NCBI GenBank assembly: GCA_964389525.1
Contig: CAYMEX010000006.1
Span: 62,001 to 126,000 of the forward strand
Source: JAFLTL01 sp964389525
GTDB lineage: Bacteria > Bacteroidota > Bacteroidia > Bacteroidales > Muribaculaceae
DNA length: 64,000 bases
Direction of reading: 5' to 3'
Shown here: positions 1 to 9,187 of the stretch, one piece after another
How positions within the stretch are numbered: the first letter of the stretch is position 1
Layout: every line of letters starts with the position of its first letter
The notes under the pieces: model-generated
Database searches by the model: none
The model's input: only the letters and a program-made list of their open reading frames with translations
What the model was told of the DNA's origin: nothing
Translations under genes and position numbers: made by a program

Positions 1-1664
1 GTGCCGTGGCGTTGTGCGATCTTATAGAGGCTGTCGCCTTTTCTGACGGTATAGACAGAGCTTGACGATGTGCCTGATCCGGCAGACTTCTGTGTCGCTG
101 TCTGCTGTTGTTTGGCCGGAGCGGCAGTTTTGGCTGCAGTGGTTTTCTTGGGCTGGGCGACAGGCTTGGGAGCTGATGTGGCTGCGGAGGTTGTCTGCTG
201 CACATTCTCGGTGCTCTCTTCCTGTGTCGACGGGCCGCCGGCATGAGCCATGAGGTTTTCGTTGTCGGTCGGTCGGGCATCGGTTGAAGCCGAGTCTGCC
301 GCATTCGTTCCATCTTCAGCTGCAAGATAGCCTTCGTCCTTCTTCTCGCGTGTTGTCAGCACCACTTTTATCTCCTGGCCGCGTTTCACCGATTTTATGC
401 CGCCGTTGGCGCTTTTTAGCGATGCAACGGTTACGCCGTATTTACGTGCGATCGAGGTCATTGTCTCGCCGCGAGCCACCTTGTGCCACTGCGTTTTCTC
501 TGTTATCAGATAATCGCCGTCTTCCCTCACGTTTACCGACTCGCCGGTCGACGGCTCCACTCTCAGCCGGCGGGCATAGAGTGTGTTGTCGTGTGTCACG
601 ATGCTGTCGCGGCTTGCAAGATAGCTGAATATTTGTTTTGATGGCAGGGTAAGCGTGTAGGGTTTGATGTCGCCGGGTATATAATCCTTGCGGTATTGCG
701 GGTTGAGGACCTTTATCTCCTCGACGGGGATGTTGAGCACATCGGCGATCTGCTGGAAGTGCACGCGTTCTGTCACCTGGATGCTGTCGGTGATGAGCGG
801 ACGTTTTGCCAGAGCGGGGCTGATGCCATGCTCCGGGTAGTAGGTCATGATGTAGTTCGCAGCGATAAATCCGGGCACATAACCGCGCGTCTCGTTAGGA
901 AGAAACGGATAAATCTCCCAGAAATCATGTTTCTTGTCATCGTTCTCGCCAAGGCGCTTCAACGCTTTGTTCACATTGCCGGGGCCGCAGTTATAGGCAG
1001 CGATCGCGAGCGACCAGTCGTTGTATATTGAGTAAAGCTGCTTCAGATACTTTGCCGCGATTTCCGACGAGCGGTAGGGATCGCGACGTTCGTCGACAAT
1101 CGAGTTGACCTCCATGCCCATGCTCTTGGCCGTTGTGATCATAAACTGCCAGAGGCCGGTGGCGCCTGAGCGCGACACGGCGTTAGGGTTTAGCGCCGAC
1201 TCGATTATAGGCAGATACTTAAGCTCGAGAGGCAACTCCTCACGCTCGAGAGCTTCCTCGAAAATTGGCATGTAGTAAAGGCTCATGCCGAGCATGTTTT
1301 CGATGAGCTGACGCCGGCGTTGGGTGTACATGTCGATATACGTCCTGACAATCGAGTTAAAAGGCATCTCGATTACCGTCGGCATCGCGGCAAGACGTTT
1401 CACTATCTCGTCGTCACTGAGCTCGGTGTCGGCGCGCTGGTCGGCATTCCTGTCAAGATCGACATAATTCTTCAGATACCAGCTCTCAAGCATTGCCTGA
1501 GTGTTGGCCTCGATGCTTTGCGGAAATACTATCGTGCTGTCGGTAAACTCGGTTGACAGTGTCAATATGTTCTTTGCCTGCGGAGTAACGGCGTGTGACT
1601 GAGTTGTCATTCCCGACACGAGGGTCAGGCACGCGATACCGGTCTTGAGCAGAAATGATGACAT
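1..1664 (-). CDS. mltD: Membrane-bound lytic murein transglycosylase D with LysM domains (3' end outside window)
   Basis: Reading leftward from ATG at 1664, the protein begins with a short hydrophobic export signal (about residues 1-25, ending in QSHA). A lytic transglycosylase (SLT) domain follows. Its catalytic glutamate lies in IIESALNP, followed by SGATGLWQFM and the typical AAYNCGPGNV motif. After the catalytic domain come an internal LysM-like segment (WHKVARGETMTSIARKYG), a Thr/Ala/Pro/Lys-rich linker and a further LysM beginning VRKGDSLYKIAQRHG at the window edge. The family cleaves peptidoglycan glycan strands with formation of 1,6-anhydro ends, and the LysM repeats bind the wall. 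The reading frame is open to base 1, so the 3' end is missing. It is transcribed divergently from the oxalate genes. Confidence 0.9.
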   Translation of the reverse strand, partial: MSSFLLKTGIACLTLVSGMTTQSHAVTPQAKNILTLSTEFTDSTIVFPQSIEANTQAMLESWYLKNYVDLDRNADQRADTELSDDEIVKRLAAMPTVIEMPFNSIVRTYIDMYTQRRRQLIENMLGMSLYYMPIFEEALEREELPLELKYLPIIESALNPNAVSRSGATGLWQFMITTAKSMGMEVNSIVDERRDPYRSSEIAAKYLKQLYSIYNDWSLAIAAYNCGPGNVNKALKRLGENDDKKHDFWEIYPFLPNETRGYVPGFIAANYIMTYYPEHGISPALAKRPLITDSIQVTERVHFQQIADVLNIPVEEIKVLNPQYRKDYIPGDIKPYTLTLPSKQIFSYLASRDSIVTHDNTLYARRLRVEPSTGESVNVREDGDYLITEKTQWHKVARGETMTSIARKYGVTVASLKSANGGIKSVKRGQEIKVVLTTREKKDEGYLAAEDGTNAADSASTDARPTDNENLMAHAGGPSTQEESTENVQQTTSAATSAPKPVAQPKKTTAAKTAAPAKQQQTATQKSAGSGTSSSSVYTVRKGDSLYKIAQRHG

Positions 1665-1763
1665 GATTTTTTACCCTGTGAGATTTTATATTGGAGATGT
1701 GAGGAATCACTTGAAAATGCGGGACGTCATATCGACCTGCCAAGGCAGACTGACACCCATCCG

Positions 1764-1771
1764 CAAAGATA
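1764..1771 (-). promoter_or_regulatory. Candidate -7 element for the lytic transglycosylase gene
   Basis: The minus strand reads TATCTTTG, a full match to the Bacteroidota -7 consensus TAnnTTTG, about 100 bases before the start codon. I see no clear TTTG at -33, so this rests on one box. The rest of the 314-base divergent gap (1665-1978) holds no gene that I can support. Confidence 0.35.
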
Positions 1772-1900
1772 GTAAAAAAATACTGCACGCTTGTCGGTGT
1801 ATAGATTAAAAATAGCGGAGATGCACTCAAATTATTGTCTGAAATGCCGTATGCGGCAATGATTGCCGGCCGGCCGGAGTTGCTGCGACATGAATGCCGC

Positions 1901-1929
1901 AAACAACCTTTTTGTGCAGTCGGTTGTTT
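1901..1929 (+). other. Small hairpin in the leader of the oxalate genes
   Basis: AAACAACC (1901-1908) and GGTTGTTT (1922-1929) are perfect 8-base inverted arms around a 13-base loop, about 50 bases before the frc start codon. It may be a leader structure or an operator. No T-run follows, so it is not a convincing terminator. Confidence 0.3.
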
Positions 1930-1978
1930 AGATAGTAATGAAAATCAAAAACAGAACACTTTTATCAACTTAATTACT

Positions 1979-3301
1979 ATGAACACAGCTCCTCTTCAAG
2001 GCATTAAAGTCGTGGACTTTACCGAAGTGCAGTCAGGTCCCTCATGTACACAGATGCTCGCATGGCTTGGTGCCGAGGTTGTAAAAATCGAACGTCCCGG
2101 AGTCGGCGACGCAACACGCAAGGAATTGCAGTTTGATCCCGACGAACCAAGCTATTACTTCCTTCAGCTCAACAGCGACAAGAAGTCGCTGAGCCTCGAC
2201 GCGAAGACACCCGACGGCAAGGCAATACTCACGAAACTGATACAGCAGTGCGATATCTTTGTCGAAAACCTGCACCCCGGTGCCATGGATAAACTCGGAT
2301 TCAGCTGGGAGGCAGTGCATAAGCTCAACCCTAAGTGCATATACGGCACGATCAAAGGATTCCCGGTCTCGTCGAAGTACAAGGATCTGAAGGCCTATGA
2401 GCCTATCGCACAGGTCACAGCTGCCGCTGCGTCGACAACCGGATGGTATTCGGGCGATGCCGACATACCCACACAGTCGGGTGCCGCGCTTGGCGACTCC
2501 AACACAGGCATGCACCTGCTCATTGGTCTTCTCGCTGCACTTCAGCAGCGCAACAAGACCGGCGAGGGTTGCTACGTCTATCAGTCGATGCACAACGCAT
2601 GTCTTAACCTGTGCCGCATCAAGACACGCGACCAGCTCACACTCGACCGTATCGGCTATCTGACACAGTTCCCGCAGTACCCCGACGGAAAGTTCGGCGA
2701 CTGCGTGCCGCGTTCCGGCAACACCGAGGGTAGCGGAGTACTTGGCTGGACCTACAAGTGTAAGCCGGCCGGAGGACTTGACTCGGAGATCGACGCAAAC
2801 AACTATGTATATGTCATACTGCAGCGCGGTGCCAAGGACTTCGAGCTGGCATGCAAGGCGTTCGGATTTGAGGACTGGCTCACCAACCCAGACTTCAACA
2901 CCGCCGACGCACGCGACCGCCATAAAGCTGAAATTATCAAGCGTATAAGCGCATGGACTGCCGACAAGACAAAATACGAGGTTACGAAGCTGCTCAGTGT
3001 TGCAGGTGTGCCTGTCGCTCCCGTGCTCTCGACCAAGGAGATGATGACCGATGAGACTCTCTACGACGGAAACACCCTCGTGCGCATCGACCAGGGAGGC
3101 AAGATAGGCACATTCGTCACCGTCGGATGTCCTTTCACAATGAGCTCGTTCCAGCCCACCTACGGACCGTGCCCGACACTTGGCGGAAATACTGCCGAAG
3201 TCCTCAGGGAGCTTGGCTACACTGCCGATGATGTGGCTCGTTTTGCCGCTAACGGTACGACTGCACCCGCTCCAAAACCGGCCGCTCCTGCCGCAAAATA
3301 A
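1979..3301 (+). CDS. frc: Formyl-CoA:oxalate CoA-transferase (class III CoA-transferase)
   Basis: The product moves CoA from formyl-CoA to oxalate, making oxalyl-CoA for the decarboxylase encoded next. The 440-residue length fits the family (about 428 in Oxalobacter). The N-terminus GIKVVDFTEVQSGP and the segment GAALGDSNTGMHL are typical of Frc. Asp173 in that segment corresponds to the catalytic aspartate (Asp169 in Oxalobacter formigenes). A Gly/Ser-rich loop (TEGSGVLGW) replaces the usual GGGG loop that moves during catalysis. I chose the ATG at 1979 because the open frame upstream to 1835 has no family similarity. The C-terminal tail is Ala/Pro/Lys-rich. The gene lies 40 bases before oxc, consistent with an operon. 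A related CaiB-like transferase is possible, but the Frc-specific motif and the neighbour make this call strong. Confidence 0.92.
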   Translation: MNTAPLQGIKVVDFTEVQSGPSCTQMLAWLGAEVVKIERPGVGDATRKELQFDPDEPSYYFLQLNSDKKSLSLDAKTPDGKAILTKLIQQCDIFVENLHPGAMDKLGFSWEAVHKLNPKCIYGTIKGFPVSSKYKDLKAYEPIAQVTAAAASTTGWYSGDADIPTQSGAALGDSNTGMHLLIGLLAALQQRNKTGEGCYVYQSMHNACLNLCRIKTRDQLTLDRIGYLTQFPQYPDGKFGDCVPRSGNTEGSGVLGWTYKCKPAGGLDSEIDANNYVYVILQRGAKDFELACKAFGFEDWLTNPDFNTADARDRHKAEIIKRISAWTADKTKYEVTKLLSVAGVPVAPVLSTKEMMTDETLYDGNTLVRIDQGGKIGTFVTVGCPFTMSSFQPTYGPCPTLGGNTAEVLRELGYTADDVARFAANGTTAPAPKPAAPAAK

Positions 3302-3341
3302 GGGAGGAGATCTGTCAACAAAAGTCTAAAATGTGTTCGAT

Positions 3342-5087
3342 ATGAATACTGACAATACAAATAACGCGGTGCAGACCACACGGCCGCAGTTCCCGCAGCA
3401 GGTCACGGGCATGTACATTCTGGCCGAGTCGCTGAAACGGCTCGGACTGAATGAGGTCTACGGGCTGGTCGGCATACCTGTGACCGAGGCTGCATATGCC
3501 ATGCAGAAGATCGGCATAAACTACTACGGCTTCCGGTTTGAGCAGCAGGCAGGCATGGCGGCTGCCACACACGGTTATCTCACACGGCGTCCGGGCGTTC
3601 TGCTCACCGTATCCTCTCTCGGATTTATGAACGGACTGACTGCTACGGCAAATGCCACTGTCAATTGCTATCCCATGATCCAGATCTCGGGAGCGAGCGA
3701 TCCGACAATGGTCGACATGGACATGGGCACCTACGAGCAGCTTGACCAGCTCAACACAGCACGTCCGCTTGTCAAGGCCGCTTTCCGCTGCAGTCATGCC
3801 AAGGATATCCCGTCGGCCGTCGCAAGGGCATATCGCACGGCTGTCAGCGGGCGTCCGGGCGGTGTCTACATCGACATGACAACGCCGGCTCTTGGAGAGA
3901 TCATGGATGCCGCCGATGCCGAAAAACTGTTCTACCAGCCTGTCGATCCATATTCGTCGGTCGCTCCGACGCAGGAGGCTGTCGACCGTGCCGTCGCAGC
4001 GCTTGTATCGGCAAAGCGTCCGGCCATACTTCTCGGCAAAGGCGCGGCCTATGCTCAGGTCGACGACAAGATACGCACGCTCATTGAGACATATAAGATA
4101 CCATATCTGGGCATGTCTATGGCAAAAGGACTGATGCCAGATGCCGGTCCTTACAGCGCGTTGAGTTGCCGCTCGACAATCATGGAACAGGCCGACGTGG
4201 TCATGGTGATCGGTGCACGCATCAACTGGATGCTCTCGTTTGGACGTGGCAAATGGAATCCGGCTGTCAGGTTTATCCAGCTCGATGTCGAGCCGACCGA
4301 GATCGACCGCAATGTGCCCGTCGCAGCGCCTGTCGTAGGCGACATGGCGCAGAGCCTTGACATGATCCTCGCCGCTCTCAAAGGCAAGACCATGAGTGCC
4401 GATCCGGCATGGCTCACATCTCTCCAGGCCGAGTCAAAAGCGAAAAATGCTAAATTCATGGCTCGTCTCACCGATGCCGCTAAGATACAGCCTATGACTC
4501 ACTGGAGTGCTCTGTCGGTCGTAAAGCCGGTGCTTGAGAGCAATCCCGATGTGATACTGGTCAACGAGGGCGCAAATACGCTCGACGACACCCGCGACTC
4601 TGTCGACATGTCGCTGCCGCGCCATCGTGTTGACTGTGCCACATGGGCAATCATGGGCATGGGCATGGGATCGGCTGTAGGCGCCGCCGTCTCGACCGGA
4701 AAAAGCGTCGTGGCTGTCGAGGGCGACTCGGCCTTTGGTTTCTCCGGCATGGATTTCGCCACGATCTGCCGCTATAAGTTGCCTGTGACCGTCGTTGTGT
4801 TCAACAACGGAGGCATCTACAATGGCGTAGGTGTGAACCCGTCGGGCGGCGATGCTCCGGCTCCTACAACGCTCGACATCAACGCTCAGTACAACCTCAT
4901 CGGAGAGGCATTCGGCGCTAAGGGATACCGTGTGAGCGACACCGCTTCGCTGAAAGCCGCCCTCGAGGAGGCCATTGCGTCAAAGGCTCCGGCATTGATC
5001 GACGTGCAGCTTGGGGCCGACTCCGGCAAGGAGTCAGGCCACATAGGTTATCTTAATCCGGCCTCGCTTATCGACTTCACTGTCTGA
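3342..5087 (+). CDS. oxc: Oxalyl-CoA decarboxylase (thiamine diphosphate enzyme)
   Basis: The product decarboxylates oxalyl-CoA to formyl-CoA and CO2, closing the cycle with Frc. It is a 581-residue cytoplasmic ThDP enzyme. The ThDP-activating glutamate is Glu67 in FRFEQQAGMA. The central domain carries the nucleotide-binding fold (VVMVIGARINWML), and the C-terminal domain shows the ThDP/Mg motif beginning VEGDSAFGFSG and ending FNNGGIYNGVG. GDS in place of GDG is seen in this family. An ATG at 3333, three codons upstream in frame, is an equally possible start. A purine-rich stretch (agggagga) lies about 35 bases upstream. It follows frc directly and precedes a permease gene, supporting a three-step oxalate module of uptake, activation and decarboxylation. 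Confidence 0.93.
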   Translation: MNTDNTNNAVQTTRPQFPQQVTGMYILAESLKRLGLNEVYGLVGIPVTEAAYAMQKIGINYYGFRFEQQAGMAAATHGYLTRRPGVLLTVSSLGFMNGLTATANATVNCYPMIQISGASDPTMVDMDMGTYEQLDQLNTARPLVKAAFRCSHAKDIPSAVARAYRTAVSGRPGGVYIDMTTPALGEIMDAADAEKLFYQPVDPYSSVAPTQEAVDRAVAALVSAKRPAILLGKGAAYAQVDDKIRTLIETYKIPYLGMSMAKGLMPDAGPYSALSCRSTIMEQADVVMVIGARINWMLSFGRGKWNPAVRFIQLDVEPTEIDRNVPVAAPVVGDMAQSLDMILAALKGKTMSADPAWLTSLQAESKAKNAKFMARLTDAAKIQPMTHWSALSVVKPVLESNPDVILVNEGANTLDDTRDSVDMSLPRHRVDCATWAIMGMGMGSAVGAAVSTGKSVVAVEGDSAFGFSGMDFATICRYKLPVTVVVFNNGGIYNGVGVNPSGGDAPAPTTLDINAQYNLIGEAFGAKGYRVSDTASLKAALEEAIASKAPALIDVQLGADSGKESGHIGYLNPASLIDFTV

Positions 5088-5109
5088 ACAAGGTTATATC
5101 ATTAATTCC

Positions 5110-5205
5110 GCACCGAGGCTGTGTCAAAATGGCTTCTGACAATCTTAAGCGTCGTAGGGGCGTGCGACAGTACGCCCAATGCAAGTCTTGACACAGTCCC
5201 GGTGC
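5110..5205. repeat. MITE-like element with 18-bp terminal inverted repeats
   Basis: The arms 5110-5127 and 5188-5205 are inverted copies that match at 16 of 18 positions, both ending in the GCACCG...CTGTGTCAA pattern. Inside is a second small palindrome, gggcgt-N8-acgccc (5158-5176). The 96-bp unit has no coding capacity and sits between oxc and the permease gene. It looks like a miniature inverted-repeat element or an intergenic repeat that could fold in RNA and lower expression of the downstream gene. No second copy was seen in the window. Confidence 0.6.
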
Positions 5206-5220
5206 ATAATCCTATTTGTT

Positions 5221-6195
5221 ATGGGTCTGAGTCATGTAATATTATACGCCATAGTCCCGATTATAGTCGTGATGCTTGCCGGCTATATTTCAGGCAAAAA
5301 AGGGGTGTTCACGGGTGATGATGCCAAGAAATTCAACAAAGTTGTGCTTGACTATGCCCTTCCTGCAGCCTTGTTCGTCTCGATTGTGCAGGCCAGCCGT
5401 GAGGATCTTGCCAGAGATGCGAAGCTCACCATTGTGTCGACGGTGGGCATTATGGCCTGCTTCATGGTCGTATACTATGTATTTAAATATTGCTTCAAGA
5501 AGAATACGGGTGCCGATGCGGCCGTGTCGGCTTTGATCAGCGGATCGCCGACAATCGGTTTCCTCGGATTTGCCGTACTTGAGCCTATATTCGGCACAAG
5601 CCCTTCAGTGGCTCTTGTGGTGGCGATAGTCGGTATTGTGGTGAACGCCATCGGCATTCCTGTCGGGCTGTCGCTCATGAATGCCTCTCTCGAGAAGCAG
5701 AATCCCGGAAGCACGAAACACGAGAGCGCATGGAAGCCCGTACTTCACGCCCTTGCGCAGCCTGTGGCGTGGGCGCCGATCCTTGCCGTAGTCTGGGTGC
5801 TTGTCGGCATACCTTGGCCCAAGGAGCTGAGCCCATCGTTTGATCTTATTGCCAAGGCCAACGCCTCGATGGCAGTCTTCTCGGCAGGCATCACATTGTC
5901 GGCGATCAGATTCACCATCAACTGGCAGGCTGTGCTCGGTTCGATCATGAAGATGGTGATGATGCCGGCTGTGATACTCATTCTCGGTCTGCTTTTCCAC
6001 ATGGATCCGCTCAACCTCAAGATGCTTGTTGTTGCAGCCGCTCTGCCTCCCGCATTCTCAGGCATTATCATTGCCGACGAGTATGACACTTATGTGGCTA
6101 CCGGCACGTCGTCGCTGACGTTGAGTGTCATCCTGTTCATCGGCTTCTGCCCGTTGTGGATATGGCTTACCGATCTCGCTCTCAAAATGTTCTGA
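5221..6195 (+). CDS. AEC-family permease, candidate oxalate/formate transporter
   Basis: The 324-residue protein is an integral inner-membrane protein with about ten hydrophobic segments in two halves, starting LYAIVPIIVVMLAGYISGKKG. This is the pattern of the auxin efflux carrier (AEC) family, which includes malate and malonate permeases. The position directly after frc and oxc suggests that it carries oxalate in, or exchanges oxalate for formate, the job done by the unrelated OxlT in Oxalobacter. That substrate is inference from context. I chose ATG 5221 because the earlier ATG at 5179 lies inside the inverted-repeat element and adds a polar, non-conserved leader. A hairpin follows the stop codon. 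Confidence 0.85.
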   Translation: MGLSHVILYAIVPIIVVMLAGYISGKKGVFTGDDAKKFNKVVLDYALPAALFVSIVQASREDLARDAKLTIVSTVGIMACFMVVYYVFKYCFKKNTGADAAVSALISGSPTIGFLGFAVLEPIFGTSPSVALVVAIVGIVVNAIGIPVGLSLMNASLEKQNPGSTKHESAWKPVLHALAQPVAWAPILAVVWVLVGIPWPKELSPSFDLIAKANASMAVFSAGITLSAIRFTINWQAVLGSIMKMVMMPAVILILGLLFHMDPLNLKMLVVAAALPPAFSGIIIADEYDTYVATGTSSLTLSVILFIGFCPLWIWLTDLALKMF

Positions 6196-6218
6196 CCACT
6201 GTTATTTTTGACTTGATA

Positions 6219-6262
6219 GGATCTCCCCGCTGAAGATGCTGTTATTTTCAGCGGAGAGATCC
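6219..6262. terminator. Shared hairpin between convergent permease and Nudix genes
   Basis: GGATCTCCCCGCTGAA (6219-6234) pairs with TTCAGCGGAGAGATCC (6247-6262) with one mismatch. It lies in the gap between two convergent genes, with T-rich DNA on the minus-strand exit side, so it can serve both directions. Confidence 0.6.
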
Positions 6263-6274
6263 CTCTTGTGTCTG

Positions 6275-6790
6275 TCAGTTCCGGTCGCCGTCGATAAAAA
6301 AGCGGCGGTACTCGCTCTCGAAGTTGGGAGTGAGCACATCCCTGCCGATCGCTTCGACGATCTCATCACGGCTCCAGTACCGCCCGCCGTCAAGCTCGTC
6401 GCTCGGTGTAGGCATTACGTCGACCGTCGTGCGGAAAGCGTTTACAAGCTCGCGTTCGCGGCTCGACTCAAAGACGTAAGATCCGAGATACTCCGGCTCG
6501 AAGTCGGTAAGTTCCAGTTCCTCGCGTGCTTCGCGGCGCAGAGCGTCGGCCGTGCATTCGCCCAGATCGATATGTCCGCCAACGGCTGTGTCCCATTTGC
6601 CCGGCTGTATGTCTTTCCATTCAGGGCGTTTTTGCAGATATAGCCGCCCCTGCCGGTCAAACACATGCAGATGCACGACCGGGTGCAGGAGCATGGATCC
6701 GCCGTGACACTCGCCGCGGGTAGCCGCGCCGGTTATGTTGCCCGCCTCGTCGACGATCGGGAAAATCTCGTTTGAGTTGTCTGATGCCAT
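6275..6790 (-). CDS. Nudix hydrolase
   Basis: A 171-residue protein with a complete Nudix box, GHIDLGE followed by RREAREELEL (about residues 71-93). This motif binds the divalent metal and carries the catalytic glutamates. The segment before it (VVHLHVFDRQGRLYLQKRPEWKDIQPGKWDTAVGG) resembles the subgroup near isopentenyl-diphosphate isomerase and YfcD. The exact substrate, a nucleoside diphosphate linked to another group, cannot be read from the sequence. The gene stands alone between two terminators, downstream of the GH92 gene on the same strand. Confidence 0.85.
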   Translation of the reverse strand: MASDNSNEIFPIVDEAGNITGAATRGECHGGSMLLHPVVHLHVFDRQGRLYLQKRPEWKDIQPGKWDTAVGGHIDLGECTADALRREAREELELTDFEPEYLGSYVFESSRERELVNAFRTTVDVMPTPSDELDGGRYWSRDEIVEAIGRDVLTPNFESEYRRFFIDGDRN

Positions 6791-6809
6791 GTCGCTGGTG
6801 TGAAATAAA

Positions 6810-6840
6810 CCCCTCCCGGTCGTTTATGCACGGGAGGGGG
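6810..6840 (-). terminator. Terminator of the GH92 gene
   Basis: CCCCTCCCG (6810-6818) and CGGGAGGGG (6831-6839) form a 9-bp GC stem. On the minus strand the stem is followed by TTTATTT, as in an intrinsic terminator, just after the glycosidase gene. Confidence 0.7.
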
Positions 6841-6867
6841 GTGATGTGAGGTAAAATCGCTGTTTGA

Positions 6868-9105
6868 TTATTTTGCCGACGGTGGTGCGGACTCTGCCGA
6901 TGCACCCCAAGTCTTGTTTGGATGACGTCCCATCTCGAGCACAAGAGTGCCTCCGTTGGCCACATCCTCATGACTGATCCACGGCTTGTCCCATGTCTTG
7001 CCGTTGAGAGTCGCGCTCTGTATGTACTTGTTTTCCTCAGAGCAGTTGTTGGCGATCACTCTGAACGTCTTGCCGTCGGGTACTTTCACGCTTATGTCTG
7101 TGAAAAGCGGACTGCCGATGTTGTACACGGGGAAACCGGGTGTCACAGGATAGAAACCGAGCGACGAGAACACCACGAAACTCGTCAGGCCGCCACCGTC
7201 CTCATCGCCGGGGATACCCATCAGGTCGTTGCGGAACCATGTGTTCAGGCACTGGCGTATGCGTTTCTGGGTCTTCCACGGAGCACCTGCATAGTTGTAG
7301 ATGTAGGGTATGTGGAGCGATGGCTCGTTGGCCATGGTGAACTGGCCGATGTTGCCAGTCTGGTCGGGAAGCTGCTCGTAGAACTCGCGTTTGCCGCGTC
7401 CCATAGGCTCGGCAAACGTCTGGTCGAGATTCTTTATCAGTTCCTCGCGTCCTCCCATCATGTCGCAGAGGTCGGCGAAATTGTGTTGCACGTCCCAGCG
7501 GTATGTCCAGCCGTTGTTCTCGTCATAGGCGTCGCGGGCGCCGATACCTCCGCCAAACCGGTAGTCAAACGGTTCGAGAAACTTGCCATCCTTGTCTTTG
7601 GGGTGGAAGAACTTTGTCTCCGGGTTCCATACCGTGCGATAGTTGTAGCTGAGTTTAAGATATTTGTCGGCGTCGTCATTCTTGCCCAGATACGATGCGA
7701 TGCGGCTCAGGCACCATTCGTCGTAGGCCGTGCCGAGAGTCACTGCTATAGGCTGGCGTTTCTCAAATGCGGTCACTGCAGGGTCGGTTTCCTTCTCACC
7801 CTCGCGCAGAGCCGGTATATAGCCGTTTTTCTTATAGAAGTCGTCGATCCAGCTCGCAGGTTTGCCGCTCCAAGGTGCGAGCGTCTTTTCCTCTATGCCC
7901 TTGCGGCAATAGAGATAAGCGCGTTCGGCGTCAACGTCAAGACCTTTGTAGAGAGCGTCGGCCACCATTGCCACGCCGTGGTTTGAGTTCATGCGGCGTG
8001 TGTCGCCGGTGATTTCGGGGAACGTCGGCATCCACTCGGTGCCCATCTGTTCGGCCATGCGCAGATACGACTCGATTATGTCCTCCTCTTTCTCTGGCTC
8101 GATCAGGGCGCGAAGCGGATGCGCGGCGCGGTAGGTGTCCCAGATCCAGTCGTCGGAGTAGAAGTGGTGTCCGTTGTCATCATGCACTTTCCCGTCAAAC
8201 GCGCTGTAGTAGCGGCCATCCTCGCTCAGGCACACCGGGCGCTCAAACGTGCGGTAGTACGACGTGTACAACACGGTTTTCTGATCTTCCGTGCCGCCTT
8301 CGACCTTAATGTTGGAGAGAGTCCTGTTCCACTCGTCGCGTCCGGCATTTGCCACAGCCTCGCGGTCGAATTTGCCGGGTTGCTCGCGGCGAAGATTCTT
8401 CAGAGCCTGCTCAGTACTGATAAACGATACGCCGTAGCGCAGATCCACACGCCCTGTCCCGGCCGGATACTCCACGGCAAGACACGCGTCACGGCCCTCG
8501 GCGCGGGTGGCAGAGCCGATACCGCCGTTGTCAAGCACACCGATCTTGGCAGGCTTTTCTTCAAACTCGATTGCCATGTAGACCTTTGTGCGGCGGTCGA
8601 GAGCCTGATAGCCCATGATGATGCCGTTCTCCTCCCACATCTCGCCGTTGGCCGAGTTTATGGTCAGGTACACCGGCAGCTTTGTGTCGTAAAAGCTCAA
8701 TTCATATATCGCGCTCTGATGCTCGACCGCAAGCTGGGCACGCATTGAGTTGTCGTCGAGCTCCACGTCCCATGAGTAGGGGGTCAGTTTTTCCTGGTCC
8801 CATGTGAGAGAGGCAACCGGGCGCAGCGGCGTCTTTTGCCAGGGCGATATGCTGAACGCCGAACGCTCGCGGTGATTGGTGACAATCACCGGCAGACCGC
8901 CCATACGCTCGGTCGTATAGTCCTGACGTGCAGGATATATGCGCATCATGCTGTTTGGCAGCTGGATTGTCGCGAATGTCGGCACCAGCAGGTGGCTTAT
9001 GTTGCCGATATATGGATTCACATAATCCACAGGCTCTTTTTCAGACCCCTGCGAGTGCGGCACAAACATCGCCAGCGACATTACAAACAGTAGAAATTTC
9101 TTCAT
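6868..9105 (-). CDS. Secreted GH92 family glycosidase (alpha-mannosidase type)
   Basis: The 745-residue protein starts with a signal peptide (MKKFLLFVMSLAMFVPHSQG) and then VDYVNPYIGN, the usual opening of GH92 enzymes. The second, helical-barrel domain carries EPSLHIPYIYNYAG and GDEDGGGLTSFVVFSSLGFYPVTPG, the GH92 signatures, though the latter departs from the usual DDCGQMSAW form. GH92 enzymes are calcium-dependent exo-acting alpha-mannosidases that trim host N-glycans or yeast mannan in Bacteroidota. No SusC/SusD pair is nearby, so it is a lone glycan enzyme rather than part of a visible polysaccharide utilization locus. The linkage it cleaves is not deducible here. Confidence 0.88.
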   Translation of the reverse strand: MKKFLLFVMSLAMFVPHSQGSEKEPVDYVNPYIGNISHLLVPTFATIQLPNSMMRIYPARQDYTTERMGGLPVIVTNHRERSAFSISPWQKTPLRPVASLTWDQEKLTPYSWDVELDDNSMRAQLAVEHQSAIYELSFYDTKLPVYLTINSANGEMWEENGIIMGYQALDRRTKVYMAIEFEEKPAKIGVLDNGGIGSATRAEGRDACLAVEYPAGTGRVDLRYGVSFISTEQALKNLRREQPGKFDREAVANAGRDEWNRTLSNIKVEGGTEDQKTVLYTSYYRTFERPVCLSEDGRYYSAFDGKVHDDNGHHFYSDDWIWDTYRAAHPLRALIEPEKEEDIIESYLRMAEQMGTEWMPTFPEITGDTRRMNSNHGVAMVADALYKGLDVDAERAYLYCRKGIEEKTLAPWSGKPASWIDDFYKKNGYIPALREGEKETDPAVTAFEKRQPIAVTLGTAYDEWCLSRIASYLGKNDDADKYLKLSYNYRTVWNPETKFFHPKDKDGKFLEPFDYRFGGGIGARDAYDENNGWTYRWDVQHNFADLCDMMGGREELIKNLDQTFAEPMGRGKREFYEQLPDQTGNIGQFTMANEPSLHIPYIYNYAGAPWKTQKRIRQCLNTWFRNDLMGIPGDEDGGGLTSFVVFSSLGFYPVTPGFPVYNIGSPLFTDISVKVPDGKTFRVIANNCSEENKYIQSATLNGKTWDKPWISHEDVANGGTLVLEMGRHPNKTWGASAESAPPSAK

Positions 9106-9153
9106 CGTTGGATTGATATAAACTTAATTTGGTAATAGATTGGTGTTCCTGTG

Positions 9154-9187
9154 CAAAAATAGTCAACTTTATCGAAGTGGCTGCAAA
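9154..9187 (-). promoter_or_regulatory. Candidate promoter of the GH92 gene
   Basis: On the minus strand TTTG (9184-9187) and TATTTTTG (9154-9161) are 22 bases apart, close to the Bacteroidota spacing of 19-21. The -7 box lies about 50 bases before the start codon at 9105. Confidence 0.45.

Noticed and set aside
1835..1978. A longer N-terminus for the CoA-transferase
   Set aside because: The extension is unrelated to the family, while the ATG at 1979 gives the normal Frc start.
5179..5220. An earlier start for the AEC permease
   Set aside because: It lies inside the inverted-repeat element and adds non-conserved residues.
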